Positions 1 through 7,241 of a stretch of DNA of 8,785 nt are shown piece by piece (positions within the stretch are counted from its first letter, which is position 1; each line of letters opens with the position of its first letter). The stretch lies in NCBI GenBank assembly GCA_963933195.1, contig CAWVUS010000229.1, forward strand, positions 1 through 8,785. The letters are read 5' to 3'. The notes under the pieces are model-generated. The model saw only the letters and a list, made by a program, of their open reading frames with translations, was not told the origin of the DNA and searched no databases. The stretch is from UBA8437 sp963933195 (GTDB lineage: Bacteria > Planctomycetota > Planctomycetia > Planctomycetales > Planctomycetaceae). A program made the translations under genes and the position numbers.

Positions 1-2
1 AT

Positions 3-455
3 GTCCACAAGATGACCCTGGACTTCATCAGTGCCGGCGACGGCAACTCCAACACAATCCTCTTTGGAGAAAACCTCCAGGCAGGAAACTGGGCCTGGCA
101 ACCGGGCGCATCGGGACACACCGTGACGGACTGCCGACAGGGCGGTTCGCTGTTTGGTGTACTCGTGGCATCGGGGGTCAACCTCAACCCGAACGCGGTT
201 CCCGGCAAGTTGACCCTGGGAAGCAGCACGAGCTTTTCCAACGGTGCTGTCATCGCTGGACGACTCAACAAGAATCTGATCGCGGCGAGATACCAGACTC
301 CTCGTCCCAGTTCCAACCACGGCGACCTGGTCAACTTTGCGTTCTGTGCCGGCAACGTGCGGTCCATCAACATGAACGTGGACCCCAGGGTGTTCGCCAG
401 GCTCGTCACCCCCGACGGGCAACGATTTGACCAGGTGGTCCTGAGCGACGAATAA
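3..455 (+). CDS. DUF1559 domain-containing protein, C-terminal fragment (5' end outside window)
   Basis: This is the C-terminal end of a DUF1559 (SBP_bac_10-like) protein. The frame is open from the left edge, so the ATG at 12 is an internal methionine and not a trusted start. The visible segments fit the end of this family: a DGNSNTILFGEN stretch early on (families usually show DG-SNT-ILL-E), then RPSSNHGDLVNFAFCAGNVR, then a VFARLVTPDGQ ending close to the stop. Family members normally carry a type IV pilin-like N-terminal methylation and transmembrane segment, which would lie upstream of the window. They are greatly expanded in Planctomycetota and are thought to be cell-surface or pseudopilin-like proteins of unknown exact role. 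The gene ends with TAA and converges on the minus-strand hydrolase run. The family call is firm, the biological role is not. Confidence 0.88.
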   Translation, partial: VHKMTLDFISAGDGNSNTILFGENLQAGNWAWQPGASGHTVTDCRQGGSLFGVLVASGVNLNPNAVPGKLTLGSSTSFSNGAVIAGRLNKNLIAARYQTPRPSSNHGDLVNFAFCAGNVRSINMNVDPRVFARLVTPDGQRFDQVVLSDE

Positions 456-481
456 AAGGGGCCGTGATCACCAGGGCAACC

Positions 482-511
482 GCTCCCCGCTGGCTTTCGC
501 CGGCGGGGGGC
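482..511. terminator. GC-rich hairpin between convergent genes, possible bidirectional terminator
   Basis: The inverted repeat pairs 482-494 with 499-511 around a TTTC loop, giving a 13-base-pair stem with two G-U type pairs (484/509 and 491/502) when read as plus-strand RNA. It sits in the 79-base gap between the stop of the DUF1559 gene (455) and the stop of the SGNH gene (535), where a transcript end is expected from both sides. There is no T-run after the stem on either strand, so it is not a classic intrinsic terminator. It could act as a mRNA 3'-end stabiliser or a terminator without a U tract. Confidence 0.5.
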
Positions 512-534
512 TGAAGACCGGCCACCAGGAGGGA

Positions 535-1590
535 CTACTTGCCCGTCCAGTAGTCAAATACCAGCACGTCGGCCACCCGTGGCCTGACCAGCTTGCCAAA
601 CTTCTGGTGCGCCGGATGCGGCAGATAGGTGTCGCGTCCCGACTCGTCACGGAACGTCACGACAAAACCGTGAGTGAATCCCTTCTGCTTATTCTCGACG
701 CTGACGTCGATCCCGTGTTCAAAGCCCACGATCACGTCGATCTGCTGGGGCAGTCGTGCAAAGGCCCGGACGACCTCCTGCACCTGCGCCCCGGTCACCT
801 CGGGCTTGAACTTGAACAGTACCACGTGCCGCAGGCGGCGCGACCCACTACCTCCGACACCGAGCGCCTCGAGCATTCGTGCCGCCACAAAACGATTCCC
901 GGCGGCATTCAGGTGCACGCCATCACTGGTCAGCACTCCTTTGGCGACCTCCAGGGGATTGTGACGCCCCAGGTAGTCGCGGAACTCGCGGTTGAGGTCC
1001 AACAACTGGACACCCGTCTTTGCGGCCACGCCGCGAGAAATCCCCGCGTACTCCGACAGCATCTTGTCCAGCGAATTGGTTCCGGCCGGTTTTTCGCCAA
1101 TCACGCTCGGCGTGCACAGCACGACCCGCGAGCCGGACTTCTCGATCCGATCGATCAATCGTCTCAGCCCCGCTTCGTAATCCTCCTTCGACGTGCCCTT
1201 TCCATTCTGAGAGTGCCAGACATCGTTGATGCCGATGTAGATCACGACCACCTGTGGCTTGTGCGCCAGCACGTCACGATCGAGCCGCTTCTCGAGATCG
1301 GGAACCTTGTGCCCACTGATCCCGGCTCCGATCACCTCGAGTTCCAGTTTCGCGTGACGCGCCTTGAGCACCTCGCGAACCACCTGGATGTACCCTCCCG
1401 GCCGGTCCCCGGCCTGGGTGATCGAATCGCCCAGGAACACGATCCGATCGCCTTTCTTCAACGCCCCGTCGGCCGCCAGCACCGGGTTCACCACCAGGGC
1501 CACGACGGCCAGCACGGCAGCAATCGAGAGAAACGAGGGAACGGTTTCACGAACAAGAACGGGGCAGGGCAGCGACATCACGAAGTCCAT
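535..1590 (-). CDS. Secreted SGNH/GDSL hydrolase fused to a C-terminal Dabb domain
   Basis: Predicted 351-residue exported two-domain protein. Residues about 20-39 form a hydrophobic signal segment ending VLA before ADG. Residues about 48-245 are an SGNH hydrolase: GDSI with nucleophile Ser56, a GISGH block near 90-94, IGIND with Asn122, and DGVHL with Asp223 and His226. Such enzymes are esterases or lipases, often removing acyl groups from carbohydrates. Residues about 251-348 match a stress-responsive A/B barrel (Dabb): RHVVLFKFKPE at the start, FEHGIDVS, GFTHGFVVTF, YLPHPAHQKF and VLVFDYW at the end. Dabb domains usually occur alone as small dimeric barrels, so the fusion is notable. A longer frame begins at a GTG at 1644 but overlaps the upstream gene's stop; ATG 1590 keeps a normal signal peptide. 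ATG 1578 is an alternative. No clear Shine-Dalgarno is seen; translation may depend on the gene 35 bases upstream. Substrate unknown. Confidence 0.9.
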   Translation of the reverse strand: MDFVMSLPCPVLVRETVPSFLSIAAVLAVVALVVNPVLAADGALKKGDRIVFLGDSITQAGDRPGGYIQVVREVLKARHAKLELEVIGAGISGHKVPDLEKRLDRDVLAHKPQVVVIYIGINDVWHSQNGKGTSKEDYEAGLRRLIDRIEKSGSRVVLCTPSVIGEKPAGTNSLDKMLSEYAGISRGVAAKTGVQLLDLNREFRDYLGRHNPLEVAKGVLTSDGVHLNAAGNRFVAARMLEALGVGGSGSRRLRHVVLFKFKPEVTGAQVQEVVRAFARLPQQIDVIVGFEHGIDVSVENKQKGFTHGFVVTFRDESGRDTYLPHPAHQKFGKLVRPRVADVLVFDYWTGK

Positions 1591-1625
1591 TCTGGTTGAA
1601 GAGTCACAAACGATCACCGGCGTCT

Positions 1626-3836
1626 CTACTGTCCCAGCAGCCACGGCACGGCCTTGAGCACCGCGGCACTCTCGCTGCCGGTTTGCGACACAACGTACTT
1701 GGGTCGTTTCATTGCGGCGTAGGTCGCCTGGACGCGTTCGGGCACCTGGCCCTTTTCACCGGCCAAAAACAGCGGCAGCGGTGCGGCCAGCGAGAGCATC
1801 CCCGGCAGGTCACCGTACTTGACAGCCCCGGGCAAAAATCCGGGATCACGATAGTTCCCGACGTTGACGAACCGGAAACCGCCGGTCGCCACCACGGCCT
1901 TGTCGACCAGGTCCTGAACCAGGACCCGCGCCGTGGCCACCAGCGGGCCAGCGCCGCCGGTTCCCACCAGTGCCACCGATCCGGCCTTGTCCTCCTCGTG
2001 ACCCTTCACGAACGCCAGCAGTGTCAGGATGTCGTGAACCCGGCTGGCAAACACCGAGTGGTTGTACCCGAAGGTGTAGGCGGCAAACTCGCGGTTGCTG
2101 CCCACCTTGGGCGTGACGGTCAACGGCTTCCCATCGGCCTGGAACTCGCCCTGGTACAACAGGTCGGCTCCCAGGACCGCGGCACCTCCGTCGAGCAGTT
2201 TCTGGATGGCGGGGATCGGACGTCCGTCGGCACCGTACAAACCCGCCTTGCCGCGGCCGTCGACCCAGACAACTGCCATCCCGTTGTAAGCGGCCTTGCT
2301 GGGGAAGAAGGACACCACCGGCAACGCCTCGCCGTGTGGCTTCAGTCTCAGGATGTCAGCGAATTCCAGGTAGTCACCCCGGTCGTGCTTGATGACCTTG
2401 GTGCGGTCGATCTGGTTGGCACGCGGCAACCCACGGCCAATGATCGTCTTGATCGCACCACCGACGATACCCTGGTAGAGCGTCATGTCCTCGCGCTGGC
2501 GGGGAACCAGCGAAGCCAACTGGGCCTGGGACTGCTTGGACAGAAAACCAGTCACGGTCTTCTCGTGCGTCTCACCACCGGGAGGGGCCGGGTGATCCTT
2601 GTCCCAGACGGTGTATTCCTCGGCCGTCAGTGGCTCGTAATCGGTCTCGACAACCGGCTCGTCCAGGCCCAGCCCCAGGTGGCGGTTGAACAGGTTGTAC
2701 ATGATTCCGCGACTGACGTAGTTGTAGTTGTGCGGGAAGCGGACCAGGGAACGACACAGCACGTGGTCACGCTTGCCGTAGAGCCCGTAGAGTTGTCTCA
2801 ACTCGGGATAGCCCTTGGTCATCATTTCCTTGGTCCAGTCGTTGGCAGCCGTCATGCCCTGTGGCTTGGGAGCAAACAGCGCGGCCAGTTCGACATTGCC
2901 GGTGCCGATTCTCAGCAGGCAACAGTTCTCGCACGTGCACCCACCCTGCATCGATGTCGAGACCATCCCGTTGGGAAACGCGACAACCGGACGGGGGTCG
3001 ATGGCACACAACAGGATCGTCTGGGTTCCCCCTCCGCTACCACCGGTCACGCCGATCCGCTTGGGATCCACATCGGGCAGGCCGGCCAGGAAATCCAGGC
3101 AACGGATCGAATTCCAGGTCTGCAGTCCCATGATGCTCTGGAGACGCAGTTCCGCCTGGGTGCTGATGAAGCCCCAGCCCCGGGGACTGTTCATGTGCGG
3201 CCGCTGCTTCTGCAACCGATGGGCCACCCCCATGCCAATCTGCTGGGCATCGGCGTAGCCCTCCATGTCGAAGATGAAGGTCACACAGCCCATCCGCGCC
3301 AGGGTGGCGCAACGCGCCAGCTTGGGAAACCGGCCCGACTTGCGGAACTTCTCGCCGCCACTCTTGATCAACGCGTCCATCGCACCGACGCCGTAATCCT
3401 GCAACCGACCACCGTGGCCATGAGGACACAGAACGGCCGGGTGTTTTCCACCGGACGTCTTGCCGGCCGGCCGGAACAGCAAGCCCGTGACAAAGTGACC
3501 CGGAACACTCTCGAAATACACCCTCTCGACGGTGAAACCCGGACGGGTCACCTTGCCGAAAATGACCGGCTTCATCGGCGTCCGCTGTGGCATCGGCCAC
3601 AGGCCCGTCGAGACCAGGATCCGCTGCTTCAGTTCCCGCTTGCGGACTTCCCACTCCTTGCGAGTCGCCGGCACCTCGAAGGGGAAATAGCCGTTGAGAT
3701 CTTTCTGGGGAGCCAGGCGTGAGTCATCGGGGCGCTGGCCGTCGGGAAACACCCGGGGAGTCGCAGCCGTGACGGTTGAGGAGGCCATCAGGCAAAGGGT
3801 TGCCATGAGTGACAACAGGGTGGGGCGAGTGAGCAT
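1626..3836 (-). CDS. Secreted acetylxylan-esterase-like alpha/beta hydrolase, with a second degenerate hydrolase-like domain
   Basis: Predicted 736-residue exported protein. Residues 1-24 form a signal peptide (hydrophobic core about 7-18, likely cleavage after VTA). The first alpha/beta hydrolase domain holds a CPHGHGG oxyanion-loop candidate at 137-143, the nucleophile elbow GGSGG with Ser267, a likely acid at Asp333 (in TAANDWTKE) and a likely catalytic His369 (RFPHNYN). A cysteine cluster CTCENCC at 300-306 follows the elbow. This layout is typical of large planctomycete proteins annotated as acetylxylan esterase or dienelactone-hydrolase-like. Residues about 500-736 look like a second hydrolase-type fold, but its elbow position reads GTGGA (625-629) with no serine, so it is probably inactive. 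ATG 3836 is chosen because AGGAG lies 8 bases upstream and the signal peptide starts there; the frame stays open to 3911, over the preceding gene. Substrate is inferred only: acylated sugars or polysaccharides. Confidence 0.85.
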   Translation of the reverse strand: MLTRPTLLSLMATLCLMASSTVTAATPRVFPDGQRPDDSRLAPQKDLNGYFPFEVPATRKEWEVRKRELKQRILVSTGLWPMPQRTPMKPVIFGKVTRPGFTVERVYFESVPGHFVTGLLFRPAGKTSGGKHPAVLCPHGHGGRLQDYGVGAMDALIKSGGEKFRKSGRFPKLARCATLARMGCVTFIFDMEGYADAQQIGMGVAHRLQKQRPHMNSPRGWGFISTQAELRLQSIMGLQTWNSIRCLDFLAGLPDVDPKRIGVTGGSGGGTQTILLCAIDPRPVVAFPNGMVSTSMQGGCTCENCCLLRIGTGNVELAALFAPKPQGMTAANDWTKEMMTKGYPELRQLYGLYGKRDHVLCRSLVRFPHNYNYVSRGIMYNLFNRHLGLGLDEPVVETDYEPLTAEEYTVWDKDHPAPPGGETHEKTVTGFLSKQSQAQLASLVPRQREDMTLYQGIVGGAIKTIIGRGLPRANQIDRTKVIKHDRGDYLEFADILRLKPHGEALPVVSFFPSKAAYNGMAVVWVDGRGKAGLYGADGRPIPAIQKLLDGGAAVLGADLLYQGEFQADGKPLTVTPKVGSNREFAAYTFGYNHSVFASRVHDILTLLAFVKGHEEDKAGSVALVGTGGAGPLVATARVLVQDLVDKAVVATGGFRFVNVGNYRDPGFLPGAVKYGDLPGMLSLAAPLPLFLAGEKGQVPERVQATYAAMKRPKYVVSQTGSESAAVLKAVPWLLGQ

Positions 3837-3844
3837 CGGAGTGT

Positions 3845-3849
3845 CTCCT
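3845..3849 (-). promoter_or_regulatory. Ribosome binding site of the acetylxylan-esterase-like gene
   Basis: On the minus strand the sequence reads AGGAG, followed by 8 bases and then ATG at 3836. It settles the start at 3836 in preference to in-frame upstream positions that would run over the preceding gene's stop at 3896. Confidence 0.75.
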
Positions 3850-3895
3850 GGTGCGGGCGTCAGCCGGTCAGGGTAACCATGGGGGATTCGAGTCG

Positions 3896-5914
3896 CTACT
3901 TGACGCTCCACTTCTCGTCAAAGAAGTCGGCGTCGACAATCTTGCCGGGCCACACGGTTCCCGGAGGCGTCGACAGGTCGACAATCGCCCAGTCGGGCAG
4001 CATCGGCACCTGTCTGGCGTTGTTGAGATAGGCGTACTCGCGGTAGGTGAAACTGCTGTTGAGAACCACGTACCGCCTGGGGTTCAACGGGTTCGGATAA
4101 ATCATCACCGGCATGTGTCCACCGTCGGCAAACGACTTCTCTCCGACTGACACCTTGCCGTCGCTCCACGAGACCGGCAGACCATCGACCAGCCTGGCGA
4201 GCAACTTGTTGCTCTGGGGATCTCCCCACAGCACCAGGTTCGCCCCGGCGATGTCCTTGTCGGTCACCTGCGTGTCGTCCTTGATCCGTGCGTAACCACG
4301 GAACTGTTTTCGCCAGTGGATGCGGGCACGCTGGAGTTCCGACTCGACCCACTGTCCGGTTTTTTCGTGCATCGGTTTGCCTGTCGGACGGACAAACAGG
4401 AACGAGTCCATGAACGCGTCATCGATCGGCCCCTGGAGATTGTGTCGTTTTCTCAGCTTGCCACCGCGACCACCAACACGACCTCCCACCCGCCAGCCAT
4501 CCTGTTGCCGGGTGAGCTTGCAGTTCCACGAGCGATCCGAGAGTGGTCCCGGGGCCTCGATCGAGGCGCCATCGATCACCACCGTCACCGGGCTGCGAAC
4601 GTCAAATGGAGCGTAACCCGGCGAGAACGAGAGCTTCAGGCCAGTGACATTTTTGGTGACCAGTTTCAACTGGCTGCGACCGGTGACATCAGCGGTGACC
4701 CGTGCCGCCTTCCAGTGCTCACCCATTCCCTCGACCGTGACCCAGTGACACCGGTTGTATTTCAGGGTCCACGTGGTCATCACGAGGTGCCGTGGGTTCG
4801 TGTCGCGTCCGGCCCGTGCAATGCTCGCCAACCGGCGATCGATTTCCTTTTTGGAATCCGGGTGAATGGCGTGCTTGGTCCCCGGCCCGATCACGTGGAC
4901 CAGGTCGATCCCCTCGGCCTCCAGCGCCTGTTCCATGATGTCGGCCGCCTGCTTCTGTGTGTCCAGTTCGCCGCTGTAGGCCACCGTGGGGCACTGGGCC
5001 AGGTTGACCGCCCAGTCGGTGCAGTCGTACCAGTGCCAGAGCCGTTTCTCGAACCAGGTCGGGTTGAGCGTCTCTTTCTGAAAGAACTTCAGGAACTCGG
5101 GCGTCTCGGAGAACCCGGCACCCGGGTTGGCCGCAAACCAGCGATCGGCATAGTGCACGGCGAATTGCCAGCAGGCGGCTCCGCCCATCGAGAAACCTCG
5201 AACCGAGATCCGCCGACCATCGACCCGGTAGCGACCCCGGACGTCACCCAGTGCCTCGAGCACATCCACCTCGCCGGCGAACTTGAACGCGTTCGAGTAT
5301 CGTCCGTAGGGGTGCAGCACGATCGTGTTGGCCGGCGTGTAGGCCCCGGCATTGCGTGCCCGCTGGTGGATGAAGTTCACCTCGCTGAGCGTTTCTCCAC
5401 GGCCGTGAAACCAGATGTCCAATCGGTGTCGTCGTGGCGCCGTGAAATCGTAGGACTCGGGAATCACCAGCCCGTAGGGCTGGACCGTGTGATCGATCTT
5501 GGACACGTAACCCCGAACGACCAACCCGGTCTGGCTGGTCCAGGGAGCCTGGCCGGCGATCAACTGGTCGGCCCGTTTCCCACCGATGGCGAGCAGTTCG
5601 TGGGCCTTCTTGACATCGGCAGCCGAAAAGAATTCGTTGTATGTCAGCGCGTCGTGGACAGCCCGGTAGTAGATCTCGACATCCGGAATCAACGCGCGGA
5701 TGGCGGGGTTCTTCGATGCGGACGCCTTGAGAATCCTGGCCCGAAGATCTTTCAGCTTGGCCGGCAATTCCAGGAAGCCGCTGCCGGCGGGCTTGACCCC
5801 GGGTCGGGGTACCGGCCGTACCGATTTCGGATCATTGTCGCGAGGACCATCGGCCAGGGCAGTCGAAACCGCCAGCAGAAACACGATGGCGAAAAAGCGG
5901 GGCAACCGTCTCAT
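3896..5914 (-). CDS. Secreted alpha/beta hydrolase (prolyl-oligopeptidase/esterase-like) with a long C-terminal extension
   Basis: Predicted 672-residue exported protein and the first gene of the three-gene minus-strand run. Residues 1-20 are a signal peptide (RR near the start, hydrophobic core about 7-19, likely cleavage after ALA). A helical-looking region spans about 50-120. The hydrolase domain spans about 130-370: HGRG oxyanion candidate at 170-173, elbow GFSMGG at 240-245 with Ser242, likely acid Asp318 in SGELDT, likely His348 in GTKHAIH. The remaining roughly 300 residues include a beta-rich stretch (about 375-470), a Gly/Arg-rich patch (473-490), GPIDDAFMDSFLFVRPTG (495-512) and an end segment with LWGDPQSNK and YPNPLNPRRYVVLNSS. 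Similar architectures are common in planctomycetes and are annotated as prolyl oligopeptidase family or plain alpha/beta hydrolase. An esterase role is inferred, peptidase activity is possible. ATG 5914 is chosen from the signal peptide and a GGAG 10 bases upstream; a TTG at 5977 is in frame but unlikely. Confidence 0.85.
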   Translation of the reverse strand: MRRLPRFFAIVFLLAVSTALADGPRDNDPKSVRPVPRPGVKPAGSGFLELPAKLKDLRARILKASASKNPAIRALIPDVEIYYRAVHDALTYNEFFSAADVKKAHELLAIGGKRADQLIAGQAPWTSQTGLVVRGYVSKIDHTVQPYGLVIPESYDFTAPRRHRLDIWFHGRGETLSEVNFIHQRARNAGAYTPANTIVLHPYGRYSNAFKFAGEVDVLEALGDVRGRYRVDGRRISVRGFSMGGAACWQFAVHYADRWFAANPGAGFSETPEFLKFFQKETLNPTWFEKRLWHWYDCTDWAVNLAQCPTVAYSGELDTQKQAADIMEQALEAEGIDLVHVIGPGTKHAIHPDSKKEIDRRLASIARAGRDTNPRHLVMTTWTLKYNRCHWVTVEGMGEHWKAARVTADVTGRSQLKLVTKNVTGLKLSFSPGYAPFDVRSPVTVVIDGASIEAPGPLSDRSWNCKLTRQQDGWRVGGRVGGRGGKLRKRHNLQGPIDDAFMDSFLFVRPTGKPMHEKTGQWVESELQRARIHWRKQFRGYARIKDDTQVTDKDIAGANLVLWGDPQSNKLLARLVDGLPVSWSDGKVSVGEKSFADGGHMPVMIYPNPLNPRRYVVLNSSFTYREYAYLNNARQVPMLPDWAIVDLSTPPGTVWPGKIVDADFFDEKWSVK

Positions 5915-6088
5915 GAGCTCTCGTCTCCAGGCGTTTGGGCAGCAGCCCAGACTAACCGGCAGCACCCGGCAGGGCAAAGTCCCCGGGGTCGACCCGCTAC
6001 AGGATCAAACACCTCTGGCCTCGTGCGGCGAAGCTCAACTACGATCCCGTCCGTCGCAGTCGCATACCGGCCAGCCTGGAACTCCTCC
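5915..6088. promoter_or_regulatory. Divergent intergenic region between the hydrolase run and the AI-2E transporter
   Basis: This 174-base stretch must hold the promoters for both divergent units. On the plus strand TACGAT at 6040-6045 resembles a sigma-70 -10 box (4 of 6 consensus positions) and would give a short leader before ATG 6089, but no convincing -35 box precedes it. A small inverted repeat pairs 5933-5940 with 5945-5952 around an AGCA loop just upstream of the hydrolase start, and GGGTCGACCC at 5986-5995 is a perfect 10-base palindrome. None of these is assigned to a known regulator. No small gene or structured RNA is recognised. Confidence 0.4.
5925..5928 (-). promoter_or_regulatory. 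Ribosome binding site of the first hydrolase gene
   Basis: The minus strand reads GGAG here, 10 bases before ATG 5914; a second purine-rich stretch GAGAG lies nearer at 5918-5922. This supports 5914 as the start, immediately before the signal peptide. Confidence 0.6.
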
Positions 6089-7129
6089 ATGTCCGCGCCT
6101 CCCCGTATCCCGGAAGTCCTGAGAATTCTGGTCACGCTGGCCTCGTTCGTGGTGATCGTGGCCGGCATGTCGATCGCCCGGTCGATCCTGGTCCCCGTGC
6201 TGTTCGCAGCCTTCCTGGCAATCATCTGTGGACCAGCCATGGGCTGGCTGGTCCGGCGGCGGGTCCCTCGTCCCCTCGCCCTGTTGTTGGTGTTCCTGGC
6301 CATGGGAGCAATCGGGGCCACGGTCGTCCTGATGATCGGACAATCGGTCTACAGTTTTCGAGACAATCTCGAGACCTTCAAGGAACCGCTGCAGCGGAAG
6401 GTGGCGACCGTCACCGAGACACTGACCCGTGCGGGAATCGAGGTGCCCACCAAGGTGCAAGCCGACAGCCTCAACACCGATCACGCCGTCGACTACCTCG
6501 GCCAACTTCTTGGCGGGCTGACCGATCTCTTCGGCAAGAGTCTGTTTGTCCTGTTCTGTTTCGTGTTCATCGTGCTCGAAGCCTCGGGCTTTCCAGCCAA
6601 GGTGGCGGCGATGCCCGGAGACACCTCGGCTCGACAGGCCCGGTGGGACACGGTCATCACCGAAACCCGTCGCTACGTGGCCTTCAAGACCATCTTCAGC
6701 CTGCTGACGGGACTCGTCATCGGAGGACTCCTGTACTGGCTCAAGGTCCCCTACGCACCACTCTGGGCTCTGCTGGCCTTCCTGTTCAATTTCATCCCCA
6801 ACATCGGCTCGTTCATTGCCGCCGTGCCGGCCATCACCGTCACCTTCATCACCCAGGACGGCTCGACCTTCTCCTGGGTCGTTCTGATCTACGTCGTTGT
6901 CAACCTGGTGGTGGGCAACATCATCGAGCCACGGATCATGGGCAAGGGGCTGGGACTCTCGGCACTGGTCGTGTTCCTGTCGTTGGTCTTCTGGGGATTT
7001 GTGCTGGGGCCAATGGGAATGTTGTTGAGCGTTCCGCTGACAATGATCGTCAAGATCGTACTCTCGGCCTCTGACGAGACACGCTGGTTGTCGATTCTCC
7101 TGAGTGACGAGGCCCCCAGGACAACATGA
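6089..7129 (+). CDS. AI-2E family transporter (TqsA/PerM/YdiK-like integral membrane protein)
   Basis: Predicted 346-residue inner-membrane protein of the AI-2E transporter family. Members include TqsA, linked to autoinducer-2 export, and others reported as cation/proton antiporters, so the substrate cannot be named from sequence. Hydrophobic segments fall near residues 10-30, 34-54, 62-84, 149-166, 203-217, 223-254, 261-279 and 289-325. A soluble, helix-rich stretch (about 88-147) lies between the third and fourth, as is usual. Family hallmarks are FNFIPNIGSFIAAVPA (about 233-248), NIIEPRIMGKGLGLS (about 277-291) and FWGFVLGPMGMLLSVPL (about 301-317). The length is normal for the family. The reading frame stays open far upstream to 4316, but that part lies opposite the hydrolase gene and is not transporter-like; ATG 6089 directly precedes the first membrane segment. 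The Shine-Dalgarno is weak. It is transcribed divergently from the hydrolases. Confidence 0.92.
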   Translation: MSAPPRIPEVLRILVTLASFVVIVAGMSIARSILVPVLFAAFLAIICGPAMGWLVRRRVPRPLALLLVFLAMGAIGATVVLMIGQSVYSFRDNLETFKEPLQRKVATVTETLTRAGIEVPTKVQADSLNTDHAVDYLGQLLGGLTDLFGKSLFVLFCFVFIVLEASGFPAKVAAMPGDTSARQARWDTVITETRRYVAFKTIFSLLTGLVIGGLLYWLKVPYAPLWALLAFLFNFIPNIGSFIAAVPAITVTFITQDGSTFSWVVLIYVVVNLVVGNIIEPRIMGKGLGLSALVVFLSLVFWGFVLGPMGMLLSVPLTMIVKIVLSASDETRWLSILLSDEAPRTT

Positions 7130-7181
7130 TTGCCCCTGGTTACTCCAACCAATCCGCAACGACACCCGCCCGGAAAGACGA

Positions 7182-7187
7182 TAGAAT
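7182..7187 (+). promoter_or_regulatory. Possible -10 promoter element for the DUF1501 gene
   Basis: TAGAAT matches the sigma-70 -10 consensus TATAAT at 5 of 6 positions in the 112-base gap between the transporter stop (7129) and the DUF1501 start (7242). The -35 region, about 17 bases upstream, is poor (near CAACGA at 7157-7162). If used, transcription would begin near 7194 and leave a leader of about 48 bases before ATG 7242. Confidence 0.4.
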
Positions 7188-7231
7188 AAGTGGTGGTTGA
7201 TGGATCGTGACGGTGTTCCCGTCACCGCTCC

Positions 7232-7235
7232 GGAG
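7232..7235 (+). promoter_or_regulatory. Ribosome binding site of the DUF1501 gene
   Basis: GGAG is followed by 6 bases and then ATG at 7242. It favours 7242 over the in-frame TTG at 7197 and ATG at 7200, which would sit almost on the predicted transcription start, and over the ATG at 7272, whose nearest purine run is weaker. Confidence 0.65.
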
Positions 7236-7241
7236 ACCTCG

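Noticed and set aside
607..1599. A 330-codon open frame on the plus strand opposite the SGNH-Dabb gene
   Set aside because: No domain is recognisable, composition is His/Arg-rich, and the opposite strand encodes complete SGNH and Dabb motifs.
1596..3722. A 708-codon open frame on the plus strand opposite the acetylxylan-esterase-like gene
   Set aside because: It is rich in His, Gln, Arg and Gly with no recognisable domain, and lies wholly antisense to a gene with clear motifs, a signal peptide and a ribosome binding site. It is explained by G/C-biased third positions on the other strand.
5978..5995. CCCCGGGG and GGGTCGACCC palindromes in the divergent region considered as operators
   Set aside because: Short GC palindromes are expected in G+C-rich DNA and there is no second copy or nearby regulator gene; kept only as a remark in the intergenic entry.
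4316..6088. A roughly 590-codon in-frame extension upstream of the AI-2E transporter
   Set aside because: This part is antisense to the first hydrolase and crosses the divergent intergenic region; its composition is shadow-like and the transporter family normally begins near the ATG at 6089.
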